From contig CAXNJM010000001.1 in assembly GCA_964202895.1 (NCBI GenBank), positions 682,001 to 746,000 on the forward strand: a stretch of DNA of 64,000 nt, read 5' to 3'. The position numbers and the translations under genes are program-made. Positions 8,031 through 15,937 of this stretch are shown here, piece after piece. Under the pieces are notes generated by a model. The model worked only from the letters and a program-made list of their open reading frames with translations. It did not search any database and had not been told where the DNA came from. This DNA comes from JAJTDS01 sp964202895. Its GTDB lineage: Bacteria > Pseudomonadota > Alphaproteobacteria > Rickettsiales > UBA1997. How positions within the stretch are numbered: position 1 is the first letter of the stretch; every line of letters begins with the position of its first letter.

Positions 8031-8634
8031 TTTCAGTCAACAAGACCTCCCCTCTTTAGTAGCATCAATATTAATCTTAGTGTTTATGATATCGAGGCTT
8101 GCAGGCGGAGGAATGACCTTCTCAAAAATAGCAAAATACACCGTAATCTGGGGATTATTCGGCTTATTGATAATAATTATATATTCCTATCGTTTCGATT
8201 TTATTGATTTAAAGCAAAGAATTTTTAGCGAACTCAACCCTAGCAAGCCTTCAATCGATAAGGAAAATAAAATCATTATCAACATCTCTCAGGATAAACA
8301 TTTTTACATTCAGGCAAAAATCAATCAAAAAGATATCTTATTTCTCGTTGACACAGGGGCAAGCGATATTACTCTTGCAAAAGAGGATGCAAAAAAAGTT
8401 GGCATCAATTTAAATAAACTAACTTTTAACCGCCTCTATCAAACTGCTAATGGCAAAAGCTGGGGAGCAAGCACGATAATAGAAGAACTAAACATTGCTA
8501 ATAGTAGCTTTAAAAATGTCAATATTTCCATCAATCAAAATCAAATGGGAACCTCGCTTTTCGGAATGTCAGGCTTAAGAAAATTCAAAAAATATGAATT
8601 TTACAACGACAAACTTATATTAACCCCTAATTGA
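8017..8634 (+). CDS. Retropepsin-like membrane-anchored aspartic protease (TIGR02281 type)
   Basis: A 205-residue protein with two N-terminal hydrophobic segments (about residues 10-25 and 42-62) and a C-terminal single-copy retropepsin domain. The catalytic motif is LFLVDTGASDITLA, and the flap and later strands (ANGKSWGAST, then GTSLFGMSGLRKF) are in order. It resembles the clan AA proteases found across alphaproteobacteria, including the protease named APRc in Rickettsia, which acts as a dimer like viral retropepsins. The gene is translationally coupled to hisC (14-base overlap). Confidence 0.85.
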   Translation: MIFSNFSQQDLPSLVASILILVFMISRLAGGGMTFSKIAKYTVIWGLFGLLIIIIYSYRFDFIDLKQRIFSELNPSKPSIDKENKIIINISQDKHFYIQAKINQKDILFLVDTGASDITLAKEDAKKVGINLNKLTFNRLYQTANGKSWGASTIIEELNIANSSFKNVNISINQNQMGTSLFGMSGLRKFKKYEFYNDKLILTPN

Positions 8635-8685
8635 TATTGTTAATTCTAATTTTTAACAAATCAGCTTACTAAAAAAATAATTAAA

Positions 8686-9642
8686 ATGAATCAAGAAAAA
8701 ATTCTTATTACTGGCAGTTTAGGTCAAATAGGCTCTGAACTTAGCTTTGCTTTAAAAAAAATTTATGGCGAAAATGCAGTTATAACTTCAGATATTCGCT
8801 CTGTTGACAAAGTTGATAGCGAATTTCTACCTTATGAAAATCTCAATGTTCTCGATAGGCAACAAATTGCAAATGTTATAAAAAAACATAATATCACCAT
8901 CATTTATCATTTAGCAGCAATATTATCAGCAACTGGTGAAAAAAACCCTCAAAATTGCTGGGATATCAATATGAACGGCATGATCAATATCTTAGAAGCA
9001 TCTCGAGAACTAAACATAAAACAAATAATTTGCCCAAGCTCCATCGCTGTTTTTGGTCCAGAGACCCCAAAAACCAACACTCCACAACAAACCATTATTT
9101 TACCAAAAACTATTTATGGCATTAGTAAAGCCTGCGGGGAATTGCTTTGCGAATATTATGTACAAAAATATAAGCTTGATGTGAGGGGGTTGAGGTATCC
9201 GGGTTTAATTAGCTATAAAACTCCAGCAGGCGGTGGAACTACAGATTATGCGGTAGAAATTTTTTACGAAGCAATCAAAAATAAATCTTATCAATGCTTT
9301 TTAAAAGCAGAGACTCAATTGCCAATGATGTATATGAACGATGCGATTCGTGGCACCATTGAATTAGCAAACACCGATTTTAATCAATTAAAACATCATA
9401 CTAATTTTAACTTTGCAGGAGTCAGTTTTTCTTGCGAAGAATTGGCAAATGAAATTAAAAAACATATTTCTGACTTCAAAATAACTTATCAACCAGATTT
9501 CCGTCAACAAATCGCCGATTCTTGGCCTAGTTCAATTGACGATTCCGTTGCCAGAAATGAATGGGGCTGGAAGCCAGAATATAATTTAGCAAAAATTACC
9601 GAAGATATGATAATAAATTTAAGAAAAAAACTTAATAGTTAA
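8686..9642 (+). CDS. SDR-type NAD-dependent L-threonine 3-dehydrogenase-like epimerase-family protein
   Basis: A 318-residue extended SDR protein. It has the NAD motif ITGSLGQIGSEL, a Ser-Tyr-Lys triad (SSIAVFGP, then YGISKACGE) and the YPGLISYKTPAGGGTTDYAV and LPMMYMNDAIRGTIEL segments. The last two are characteristic of SDR threonine dehydrogenases rather than sugar epimerases. That enzyme oxidises threonine to 2-amino-3-ketobutyrate, which Kbl converts to glycine and acetyl-CoA. No kbl is seen here. An NDP-sugar epimerase is the alternative. It lies downstream of hisC and the protease on the same strand, 51 bases away. Confidence 0.78.
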   Translation: MNQEKILITGSLGQIGSELSFALKKIYGENAVITSDIRSVDKVDSEFLPYENLNVLDRQQIANVIKKHNITIIYHLAAILSATGEKNPQNCWDINMNGMINILEASRELNIKQIICPSSIAVFGPETPKTNTPQQTIILPKTIYGISKACGELLCEYYVQKYKLDVRGLRYPGLISYKTPAGGGTTDYAVEIFYEAIKNKSYQCFLKAETQLPMMYMNDAIRGTIELANTDFNQLKHHTNFNFAGVSFSCEELANEIKKHISDFKITYQPDFRQQIADSWPSSIDDSVARNEWGWKPEYNLAKITEDMIINLRKKLNS

Positions 9643-9692
9643 CAATTTGACAAACAACTTCCTACAATAAAATGATACATTTTACTAAAAAA

Positions 9693-9878
9693 CTAAGGCC
9701 GAATTACAGCCTTTGGAACTTGTGCTAATATAATTTGATTAAAAGTTTTGTAATTAAGTATATTTACCTTGTTTACAACCACATTCTCCATCCCTATTGA
9801 CATATCCTCATCCTGTTGAAATGAATTGCGACGACTATTAATCCTTATTAATTTTTCAGGAACTTTATCTGATGCCAC
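9693..9878 (-). CDS. In-frame continuation of the MORN protein after an amber codon (or a tiny separate ORF)
   Basis: Sixty-one codons from a GTG at 9878. This frame is exactly that of the MORN gene: its TAG (9882-9884) is followed by AAA and then this GTG. It is therefore best read as the former or occasionally translated C-terminus of that protein. The sequence (SIGMENVVVNKVNILNYKTF, ending LAQVPKAVIRP) looks protein-like but matches no family I recognise. No ribosome binding site stands out for independent translation. Confidence 0.4.
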   Translation of the reverse strand: MASDKVPEKLIRINSRRNSFQQDEDMSIGMENVVVNKVNILNYKTFNQIILAQVPKAVIRP

Positions 9879-9881
9879 TTT

Positions 9882-11021
9882 CTATACCTCTTTCAAATAT
9901 TCATCAAATTTATCATATAAATTTTCTTTTTCTTTTAACTCGCCCTTCAATTCTTTTAATTTCTCATAAACGACATTAGCTTTATGTCTACAGCAATATT
10001 GAAGAGTATTCGTTTCAATTGGAATATCGATTGATGACTTATCTTTTAACTGGAATGTAAGTTTAGGATCATGTGGCAAAACTAGATATTCAACATTATT
10101 TTCAGTAAGAGTCGCCTTCCATTCTTTTAATGAATCAAGCCCTCCATTATCAAAACAATAAACTTTTCCTTTTTCAAAAAGCATTGTGAAAGCATGTCCA
10201 GGAATTCCGATAGCATGTATAGAAGGTTTTGCATTAGTGGTATTTTTTTTCTCTTCTATAAATTTCGATAGCTCTGTAAAATCTTTCATCATCACGCCAT
10301 TTTGCTGATTTACCTTTGTATTTCCAAATTGCAGTAAAGCCGATTTTAATCTTTTTTCATTACCCATATCAATTTCTTGCTTCTCCCATCCTTCTAGTTG
10401 ATAGAAATATGATTGCTCTCCTTTTGTTATAGTATGAAGTTTCTTCTTTGAATCTGTTATTATAATTTCCAAAAAATCTGTTGTGATATCATCTTCAAAT
10501 TCTCCTTCATAATAATTACCGTTTAACCAAGTGTATTTTCCCTTACCCTCTTTCTTGCCATCTTTCCATTCTCCTTCATAATAATTACCGTTTAACCAAG
10601 TGTAATTTCCCTTACCCTCTTTCTTGCCATCTTTCCATTCTCCTTCATAAGAATCACGGCTTGCAAAGGTGTATTTTCCATAACCATTTTTCTTCTTGCC
10701 ATCTTTCCATTCTCCTGTATAAAAATCACCATTATCGAATTCAAAACTTTTTATTTCTTTTTTTATCTTTTGACCATCTTTACCAGAAAAATATCCTTTG
10801 CCATTTGGAAATATTTTACCATCTCTTGCAATGATACCTCCCATCCATTTTTTATTAATGTCAGATCCATGTAATTTGTATAAATCATCTTGAAATTCAT
10901 AAACAGTTTTCTTGGTGAGGCCAAATAACTTGGAGAAGAATGATGGGCTCGATTTCGCTACTGATGATTTTTTAAGCCCTGTTAAAGCAGAGAAGGCTAT
11001 GTTTTTGTTTGATTGTTTCAT
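9882..11021 (-). CDS. MORN-repeat protein with a putative CE-clan-like cysteine protease domain; effector candidate
   Basis: A 379-residue protein without a signal peptide. Residues about 60-175 hold MORN-type repeats of 23 residues (YEGEWKDGKKEGKGNYTW and similar), two of them almost identical. The C-terminal part contains PGHAFTMLF (His276), VYCFDNGG (Asp291) and NTLQYCCRHKANVVYEKL (Gln341, Cys343, Cys344). The order His-Asp-Gln-Cys and the spacing (15 and about 52 residues) resemble clan CE peptidases and acetyltransferases such as Ulp1 and YopJ. This is a motif guess, not a family assignment. The gene is isolated, with over 130 bases upstream. It ends in a TAG with an open frame beyond. 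Confidence 0.7.
   Translation of the reverse strand: MKQSNKNIAFSALTGLKKSSVAKSSPSFFSKLFGLTKKTVYEFQDDLYKLHGSDINKKWMGGIIARDGKIFPNGKGYFSGKDGQKIKKEIKSFEFDNGDFYTGEWKDGKKKNGYGKYTFASRDSYEGEWKDGKKEGKGNYTWLNGNYYEGEWKDGKKEGKGKYTWLNGNYYEGEFEDDITTDFLEIIITDSKKKLHTITKGEQSYFYQLEGWEKQEIDMGNEKRLKSALLQFGNTKVNQQNGVMMKDFTELSKFIEEKKNTTNAKPSIHAIGIPGHAFTMLFEKGKVYCFDNGGLDSLKEWKATLTENNVEYLVLPHDPKLTFQLKDKSSIDIPIETNTLQYCCRHKANVVYEKLKELKGELKEKENLYDKFDEYLKEV
10501..10638. repeat. 69-bp tandem repeat encoding MORN units
   Basis: Two adjacent 69-bp units (from 10501 and 10570) are nearly identical at the DNA level, which points to recent duplication. A diverged third unit follows. Confidence 0.8.
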
Positions 11022-11157
11022 AATATAATTAAATATTAGTAGTTTATAATATTAAAAAATACTAATATTTAATTGCAATAGATAAAATTAAAACAAGGGA
11101 ATGCCGAATAATAAAAATAATGAAAAGAAAAAAATTTTGATGAAGCAGAGCAATAAA

Positions 11158-11814
11158 TTAACTTCTAAGGCTAGAAATTGCTTGATGATAGTCGTTTCCG
11201 TTAAAAATATAAGAGCCTGCCACTAAAACATCGGCACCCGCCTCGATAACTAGTTTAGCATTGTTATTATTGATTCCGCCGTCAACTTCTAATTCAATAA
11301 TTTTATTTTGCTCTTTTGCAATTAAATTAATCTTCTTTCTTAAATTAGCAATTTTTCTTAATTGTGAGTCAATAAATTTTTGACCACCAAAGCCGGGGTT
11401 AACCGTCATTACTAAAACTAGATCAACTTCTGATAAAATGTAATCCAAGACATCTTCATGAGTAGTTGGAACAATTGAAACTCCTGCTTTTTTACCAAAT
11501 GATTTAATTAAAGATATTGAGCGATGCAAATGAATTGATGCCTCTTGATGAATAGTTATGATATCAGCTCCCGCATCAACAAAATTAGCAATATGCTTAT
11601 CGGCATTATTAATCATTAAATGAACATCAAACGGTTTTTTCGTGGTTTTTCTTAATGATTTTATTACTTCATTGCCAATAGTGAGATTGGGAACAAAGGA
11701 ACCGTCCATAACATCCAAATGAATGTAATCGGCACCAGCAGCATCAATTGATTTAATTTCTTCACCAAGTTTAGAGAAATCTGCAGATAGAATGGAGGGG
11801 GAAATTTTTATCAT
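11158..11814 (-). CDS. rpe: Ribulose-phosphate 3-epimerase
   Basis: A 218-residue TIM-barrel enzyme interconverting ribulose 5-phosphate and xylulose 5-phosphate in the non-oxidative pentose phosphate pathway. Signature segments are ISPSILSADFSKLGEEI at the N-terminus, DYIHLDVMDGSFVPNLTIG with the metal ligands and catalytic Asp, PFDVHLMI, LVMTVNPGFGGQKFI and the phosphate-binding EVDGGINNNNA plus LVAGSYIF. Length is normal. It starts 8 bases after the DUF2155 stop, so it is the last gene of the NDUFA12-mlaD-DUF2155-rpe minus-strand unit. Confidence 0.97.
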   Translation of the reverse strand: MIKISPSILSADFSKLGEEIKSIDAAGADYIHLDVMDGSFVPNLTIGNEVIKSLRKTTKKPFDVHLMINNADKHIANFVDAGADIITIHQEASIHLHRSISLIKSFGKKAGVSIVPTTHEDVLDYILSEVDLVLVMTVNPGFGGQKFIDSQLRKIANLRKKINLIAKEQNKIIELEVDGGINNNNAKLVIEAGADVLVAGSYIFNGNDYHQAISSLRS

Positions 11815-11822
11815 TTTAAAAA

Positions 11823-12392
11823 TTATTTTTTACATTTTATTGCGACAATATCGTAAATAGGGTGCTCTAAGCTAGATATTGAAGGGCTAGAAGAAAAAAG
11901 CCATCCATAAAAAATACGATTATTTTTTGAATTTTCCGAATCTAAAGAGGAATTTTCTTCGTTCTTTTTCTTAAAAACTTCAATTAATATTTTGTTTTCC
12001 GCCCTTTTATCAGGAGGAGAAAGCCAACATTTATGAACTAAAATATCAAGATTATTAAAAGATTTTTTTACACCGACATTGAAGTCAATCAACGAAGATT
12101 TTGCAGTATTTTTATCAAGAATTTGCAATGTGGCAATTTTACCGAATCTTGTGGGGTCAAACTGGTTATCATTTTCATTAATCTGCTTATTACTAAGAGC
12201 TTGAGAATTAAGAGAAAGAGATGGCTCTTTTTTGTCATTCTTAGATTCATTTTTTTCCATTTGCGACTCCAGCAACTCTTGAGCCTCAAGGGGTTGTGTA
12301 AAAAACAATATTATTAAATTAAAAAACACCAACAAAGATAATAATATCAAAGAAATATTATCGCTTTTTTTGATTTTAATTTGATTATTCAT
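11823..12392 (-). CDS. DUF2155 exported protein
   Basis: I start this gene at the ATG at 12392 rather than the longer frame from 12503. The shorter form begins one base from the mlaD stop and opens with a good membrane/signal segment (ISLILLSLLVFFNLIILFF). The C-terminal half is the DUF2155 domain: IATLQILDKNTAKSSLIDF, then LVHKCWLSPPD and FYGWLFSSSPSISSLEHPIY. The linker is Asn/Glu/Ser-rich. Function is unknown. In alphaproteobacteria DUF2155 genes commonly sit beside complex I accessory and lipid-transport genes, as here. Confidence 0.88.
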   Translation of the reverse strand: MNNQIKIKKSDNISLILLSLLVFFNLIILFFTQPLEAQELLESQMEKNESKNDKKEPSLSLNSQALSNKQINENDNQFDPTRFGKIATLQILDKNTAKSSLIDFNVGVKKSFNNLDILVHKCWLSPPDKRAENKILIEVFKKKNEENSSLDSENSKNNRIFYGWLFSSSPSISSLEHPIYDIVAIKCKK

Positions 12393-12393
12393 A

Positions 12394-12873
12394 TTATTCG
12401 CCCTGTTTTTGTGAATTTTTATTTTTGTTATCACCGCTAAACATAAATCTTCCGAGGAGATCTTCAAAATTAATTGAGGATTGAGTAAATTCAATTTCAT
12501 CACCTTCGTTTAAAAATTCTTCATCCCCACCAATCTCAATTGCAAGATGCTTACCGCCCAATAGGCTTTCTGATGCAATTTTTATTGAAGAATCGGCAGG
12601 AATTTTAATTTCTTCTGATATTCTAAACTTTAATATTGCTCGGTAGTTTTCGGTATCAAGAGACTGCTCTTCAACCACCCCAATTTTAACTCCCGATATT
12701 TTTACTTCACTACCGATATTGACTCCCGATACATTATCAAACTTCGCCATCAATTGATAGCCAGCAGTAGGGCCTACTTTAGCGGTTTTCATTGAGCTAA
12801 ATAGAAAGAATAAGGCACAAATTAAAACAAATGTACCTACTATAATTTCAAAATAATTGTTATTTTTATTCAT
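12394..12873 (-). CDS. mlaD: MlaD-type lipid transport substrate-binding protein
   Basis: A 159-residue MCE-domain protein anchored by one N-terminal helix (IIVGTFVLICALFFLF). The MCE core is complete: YQLMAKFDNVSGVNIGSEVKISG, VGVVEEQSL and the SLLGGKHLAIEIGG end. MlaD hexamers bind phospholipid in the periplasm between the MlaFE transporter and the outer membrane. MlaE and MlaF are not in the window. It lies in the NDUFA12-mlaD-DUF2155-rpe run, 20 bases after NDUFA12. Confidence 0.93.
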   Translation of the reverse strand: MNKNNNYFEIIVGTFVLICALFFLFSSMKTAKVGPTAGYQLMAKFDNVSGVNIGSEVKISGVKIGVVEEQSLDTENYRAILKFRISEEIKIPADSSIKIASESLLGGKHLAIEIGGDEEFLNEGDEIEFTQSSINFEDLLGRFMFSGDNKNKNSQKQGE

Positions 12874-12893
12874 TTTTTAATAATTTTTTATAA

Positions 12894-13289
12894 TTAAGAT
12901 TTTTCATTCTCTGAACTTGGTTGCCAAGATTCATAATCTGCACTAATTTTTTTACGAATCTTAGATTCATTTTCTTTATCAATACTTCTGTTGCTTGACT
13001 TTAAAGGATTATAAGCATTTTTTGTTCCTGTCAGGTTTGGTAAATGAACCTTTTGCCAAGAGTAATTTTGATGATTCTTAGCAAGATTAGGGTCATCAAT
13101 AGTATAGTGCATCCAGCTATGCCATAAGGCAGGAATTTTAGAGCTCTCGTTATCGCCTTTATAGATTACTAGACGACGAAATTTGCCTTCATTGTTAATT
13201 GCTCGACTTTGAAAATATTGGTTACCAAACTCATCGCAACCAACATTTTTGCACAATAATTTGGTTAATATTTTGTAAAAAGGGTTCAT
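12894..13289 (-). CDS. NADH:ubiquinone oxidoreductase subunit NDUFA12-like
   Basis: The chosen start is the ATG at 13289 (MNPFYKIL). A longer frame from 13319 adds ten residues with no support. The roughly 131-residue protein has the NDUFA12 core: VGCDEFGNQYFQSRAIN, RRLVIYKG, SSKIPALWHSWMHYTIDDP and WQKVHLPNLTGTKNAYNP. It is a peripheral accessory subunit of alphaproteobacterial complex I, shared with mitochondria. It is the first gene of its unit. Confidence 0.92.
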   Translation of the reverse strand: MNPFYKILTKLLCKNVGCDEFGNQYFQSRAINNEGKFRRLVIYKGDNESSKIPALWHSWMHYTIDDPNLAKNHQNYSWQKVHLPNLTGTKNAYNPLKSSNRSIDKENESKIRKKISADYESWQPSSENEKS

Positions 13290-13319
13290 TATTTTGATAA
13301 ATTCAGCAGTTATTAGCAA

Positions 13320-13663
13320 TTATTTAAACTAAATTTTTAATCAGAAAAATCAATTAAAATTTATATATTACTTACATATTTTTAAAATTACAATCATCTA
13401 ACAAAACTATTTTTAATTATCCGCGAATTAATTAAGCCCTAAAAAGACCCTAAAAAGATTTTTGAGATGTTGATTTATCAAAATCTAATTATTAATATTA
13501 TTTTATTCTATTTTTAGATTATATTTATCATTTATGGAATTAGAAAATTATTAACCTAAACTCAATCATAACTTCAAGCGAAATAGCAAAAATATTAATT
13601 AACTTTTTCTATAAAGTAATCAATATTCTTCACTACTTGAAGCATAAAATATACCAAATTAAA
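13320..13663. other. Intergenic region between divergent NDUFA12 and map
   Basis: About 340 very AT-rich bases, which must carry divergent promoters. The only structure I see is an 11-bp tandem pair (CCCTAAAAAGA at 13437-13447 and 13448-13458). No ORF or RNA gene was found. Confidence 0.6.
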
Positions 13664-14422
13664 ATGATTACAATTCACACAGAAGAAGATTTTATTAAAA
13701 TGCGAAAAGCAGGTAAGCTTACATCAGAAATCCTTGATTATATTGGCGATTTTGTTAAGCCCGGCATTACAACTAACAAGCTTAACGATTTATGTCATAA
13801 TAAAATTATTGAAAATGGGGCAATTCCTGCACCATTGAATTATCGAGGGTTTCCTAAATCAATTTGCACCTCCATTAATCATGTTGTTTGCCATGGAATT
13901 CCTAGTGAAAAAATATTGCAAAACGGAGATATCATCAATATTGATGTTACCGTAATTGTTGACGGCTGGCACGGAGATTCTAGCAGAATGTATTATGCTG
14001 GAGAACCTCCAATTAAAGCAAGAAGGCTCTGTGAAGCAACTTTTGAAGCAATGATGCTAGGAATTGAGCAGGTAAAACCGGGTAATTCACTCGGAGATAT
14101 CGGCTTCGCTATTCAATCTTATGTTGAAAAATTAGGGTTCTCAGTGGTTAGAGATTATTGCGGACACGGAATTGGCAAGGTGTTTCATGCCGAACCAAAT
14201 GTAGTTCACTATGGCAAGAAAGGCAGTGGCCTAATTCTTGAAGAAGGAATGTTTTTTACAATTGAACCGATGATTAATGCAGGAAAATATGAAACAATCC
14301 TTAGCAAGCACGATGGCTGGACCGTTTCAACCAGAGATAAATCGCTCTCCGCTCAATTTGAACATACCGTTGGAGTAACTAAAAACGGCTATGAAATTTT
14401 TACCATAAGCAAAAATGAATAA
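13664..14422 (+). CDS. map: Methionine aminopeptidase type I
   Basis: The start is taken at ATG 13664 (MITIHTEEDFIKMRKAG), the usual type I N-terminus, not the TTG at 13637. The enzyme removes initiator methionine. The five metal ligands are in place: Asp in NIDVTVIVDGW, Asp in HGDSSRMYY, His in YCGHGIGKVFH, Glu in FFTIEPMINAG and Glu in AQFEHTVGV. Its length of 252 residues is standard. The end overlaps trpA by 8 bases, so the two are translationally coupled. Confidence 0.97.
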   Translation: MITIHTEEDFIKMRKAGKLTSEILDYIGDFVKPGITTNKLNDLCHNKIIENGAIPAPLNYRGFPKSICTSINHVVCHGIPSEKILQNGDIINIDVTVIVDGWHGDSSRMYYAGEPPIKARRLCEATFEAMMLGIEQVKPGNSLGDIGFAIQSYVEKLGFSVVRDYCGHGIGKVFHAEPNVVHYGKKGSGLILEEGMFFTIEPMINAGKYETILSKHDGWTVSTRDKSLSAQFEHTVGVTKNGYEIFTISKNE

Positions 14423-15263
14423 AACAACAAACATAACCACAACAAAAAGCCAAAGAATTATTAATAAATTCCAAGAATTAAAAACAAAAAATCAATGTGC
14501 TTTTGTGAGCTATATTTGCGCTGGACACCCTAATGGCAATATTTCACAACAAGTTTTGAATAATTTGCCAAATGCAGGGGTCGACATTATTGAATTAGGA
14601 GTTCCTTTTCTTGACCCCGCAGGAGACGGCCCAATTATTGAAAATGCATCACGAAAAGCAATAGAAAATGGCATGACACTAAAAAAAACCTTGATAATGG
14701 TTGAAGAGTTTCGCAAAAATAATCAAGAAATTCCTATAATTTTAATGACCTATTATAATCCAATATTAAATTTTGGTGTTGAAAAATTTTTTATTGAGGC
14801 AGAAAATGCAGGAGTTGACGGGCTTTTAGTCGTTGATTTACCAATTGAAGAACAGCAAGAAATTATCGTCATTATTGAGAAATATAAAATCGATTTAATC
14901 GGCCTAATCGCACCAACCACCAATGAGGATAGAATAGCAGATATTGCAAAACAAAGCAGTGGCTTTTTATATTTAATATCGCTACTTGGAATTACAGGAA
15001 CTAAACTTGCCAATGCAGAGGAAAATATTTTGAGAATTGAAAAAATTAAAACAATTACCAAACTGCCAATTGTTGTTGGTTTTGGCATTAAAAATAATAT
15101 TCAAGCTACTCAATTTGCAAATATTGGTGCGGAAGGTGTGGTTATTGGCTCTTCAATTGTCACAATTATCGATGAAGCAAGTCGAGATATTGAAAATCAA
15201 CAGTTATCACTAGAAAAAATTAGCAACGAAATAATTGAATTTTCAAAAGCAATTAAATCTTAA
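14415..15263 (+). CDS. trpA: Tryptophan synthase alpha chain
   Basis: A 282-residue TIM barrel that cleaves indole-3-glycerol phosphate to indole. The catalytic glutamate (Glu60 in VDIIELGVPF) and aspartate (Asp71 in LDPAGDGPI) are both present. So are the MTYYNPILNFG segment, the loop 6 region (LISLLGITGTK) and the phosphate-binding VVGFGIKNN and GVVIGSSIV. It looks functional. There is no trpB beside it: upstream is map (8-base overlap) and downstream ruvA (11 bases). Most Rickettsiales lack the pathway altogether. Confidence 0.95.
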   Translation: MNKTTNITTTKSQRIINKFQELKTKNQCAFVSYICAGHPNGNISQQVLNNLPNAGVDIIELGVPFLDPAGDGPIIENASRKAIENGMTLKKTLIMVEEFRKNNQEIPIILMTYYNPILNFGVEKFFIEAENAGVDGLLVVDLPIEEQQEIIVIIEKYKIDLIGLIAPTTNEDRIADIAKQSSGFLYLISLLGITGTKLANAEENILRIEKIKTITKLPIVVGFGIKNNIQATQFANIGAEGVVIGSSIVTIIDEASRDIENQQLSLEKISNEIIEFSKAIKS

Positions 15264-15274
15264 AGAAATTAATA

Positions 15275-15925
15275 ATGATTGGAAAAATTAGCGGAATAGT
15301 TGACGAAATTGGCGAAGATTTTGCCATAATCAATGTTATGGGAATTGGTTTAATTATTTTTTGCTCCACCAAAACTCTTGCAGAAATTAAATTAATTAAA
15401 AGTTCTCAAAGCCACGATTCTATAAAAATTTCTTTAATTACTGAAACAATAATCAAAGAAGGAAGCATTGAATTATACGGTTTTCTTAGAAAAATTGAAA
15501 AAATATGGTTTTTAGAACTCCATAAAGTACAAGGAGTTGGAGCAAAAATGGCTCTCAAAATTTTGAGCTCTTTTAGCATTGAAGAACTCGCGCAATGCCT
15601 AATTTCAGGAGATGTAAAATCATTTTTAAAGATTTCAGGAATTGGAACAAAGCTAGCAAACCGACTAGTCACTGAATTAAAAGACAGCCCCAAAAAGCTA
15701 GGAATTGATTTATCAAGCTTTAATCTTGATGATAAAAATATTGAATTTCTCAACAACCATCAAGAAATTAGCAACGATGCAGTTTCTGCACTAGAGAATC
15801 TTGGCTATCGCAAATTAGATTGTCTAAAAATTATTAATCTAATTATTAAAAATAATCCAGAAATAACACTTGAGAGCTTGATTACCAACAGCCTAAGAGA
15901 ATTAAGTAAAAATAAATTCAATTAA
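15275..15925 (+). CDS. ruvA: Holliday junction branch migration protein RuvA
   Basis: A 216-residue RuvA. The N-terminal OB domain starts MIGKISGIVDEIG. The central helix-hairpin-helix repeats are readable (VQGVGAKMALKILS and ISGIGTKLANRLVTELKD), and the C-terminal domain that touches RuvB follows (DAVSALENLGY). RuvA tetramers hold the four-way junction flat for RuvB. ruvB follows 12 bases later, as is usual. The resolvase RuvC is not in the window. Confidence 0.97.
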   Translation: MIGKISGIVDEIGEDFAIINVMGIGLIIFCSTKTLAEIKLIKSSQSHDSIKISLITETIIKEGSIELYGFLRKIEKIWFLELHKVQGVGAKMALKILSSFSIEELAQCLISGDVKSFLKISGIGTKLANRLVTELKDSPKKLGIDLSSFNLDDKNIEFLNNHQEISNDAVSALENLGYRKLDCLKIINLIIKNNPEITLESLITNSLRELSKNKFN

Positions 15926-15937
15926 AATTCTATTAAA

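Noticed and set aside
12393..12503. Longer start for the DUF2155 protein
   Set aside because: The extra 37 residues overlap mlaD by 110 bases and place a basic stretch before the signal segment; the ATG at 12392 is better spaced.
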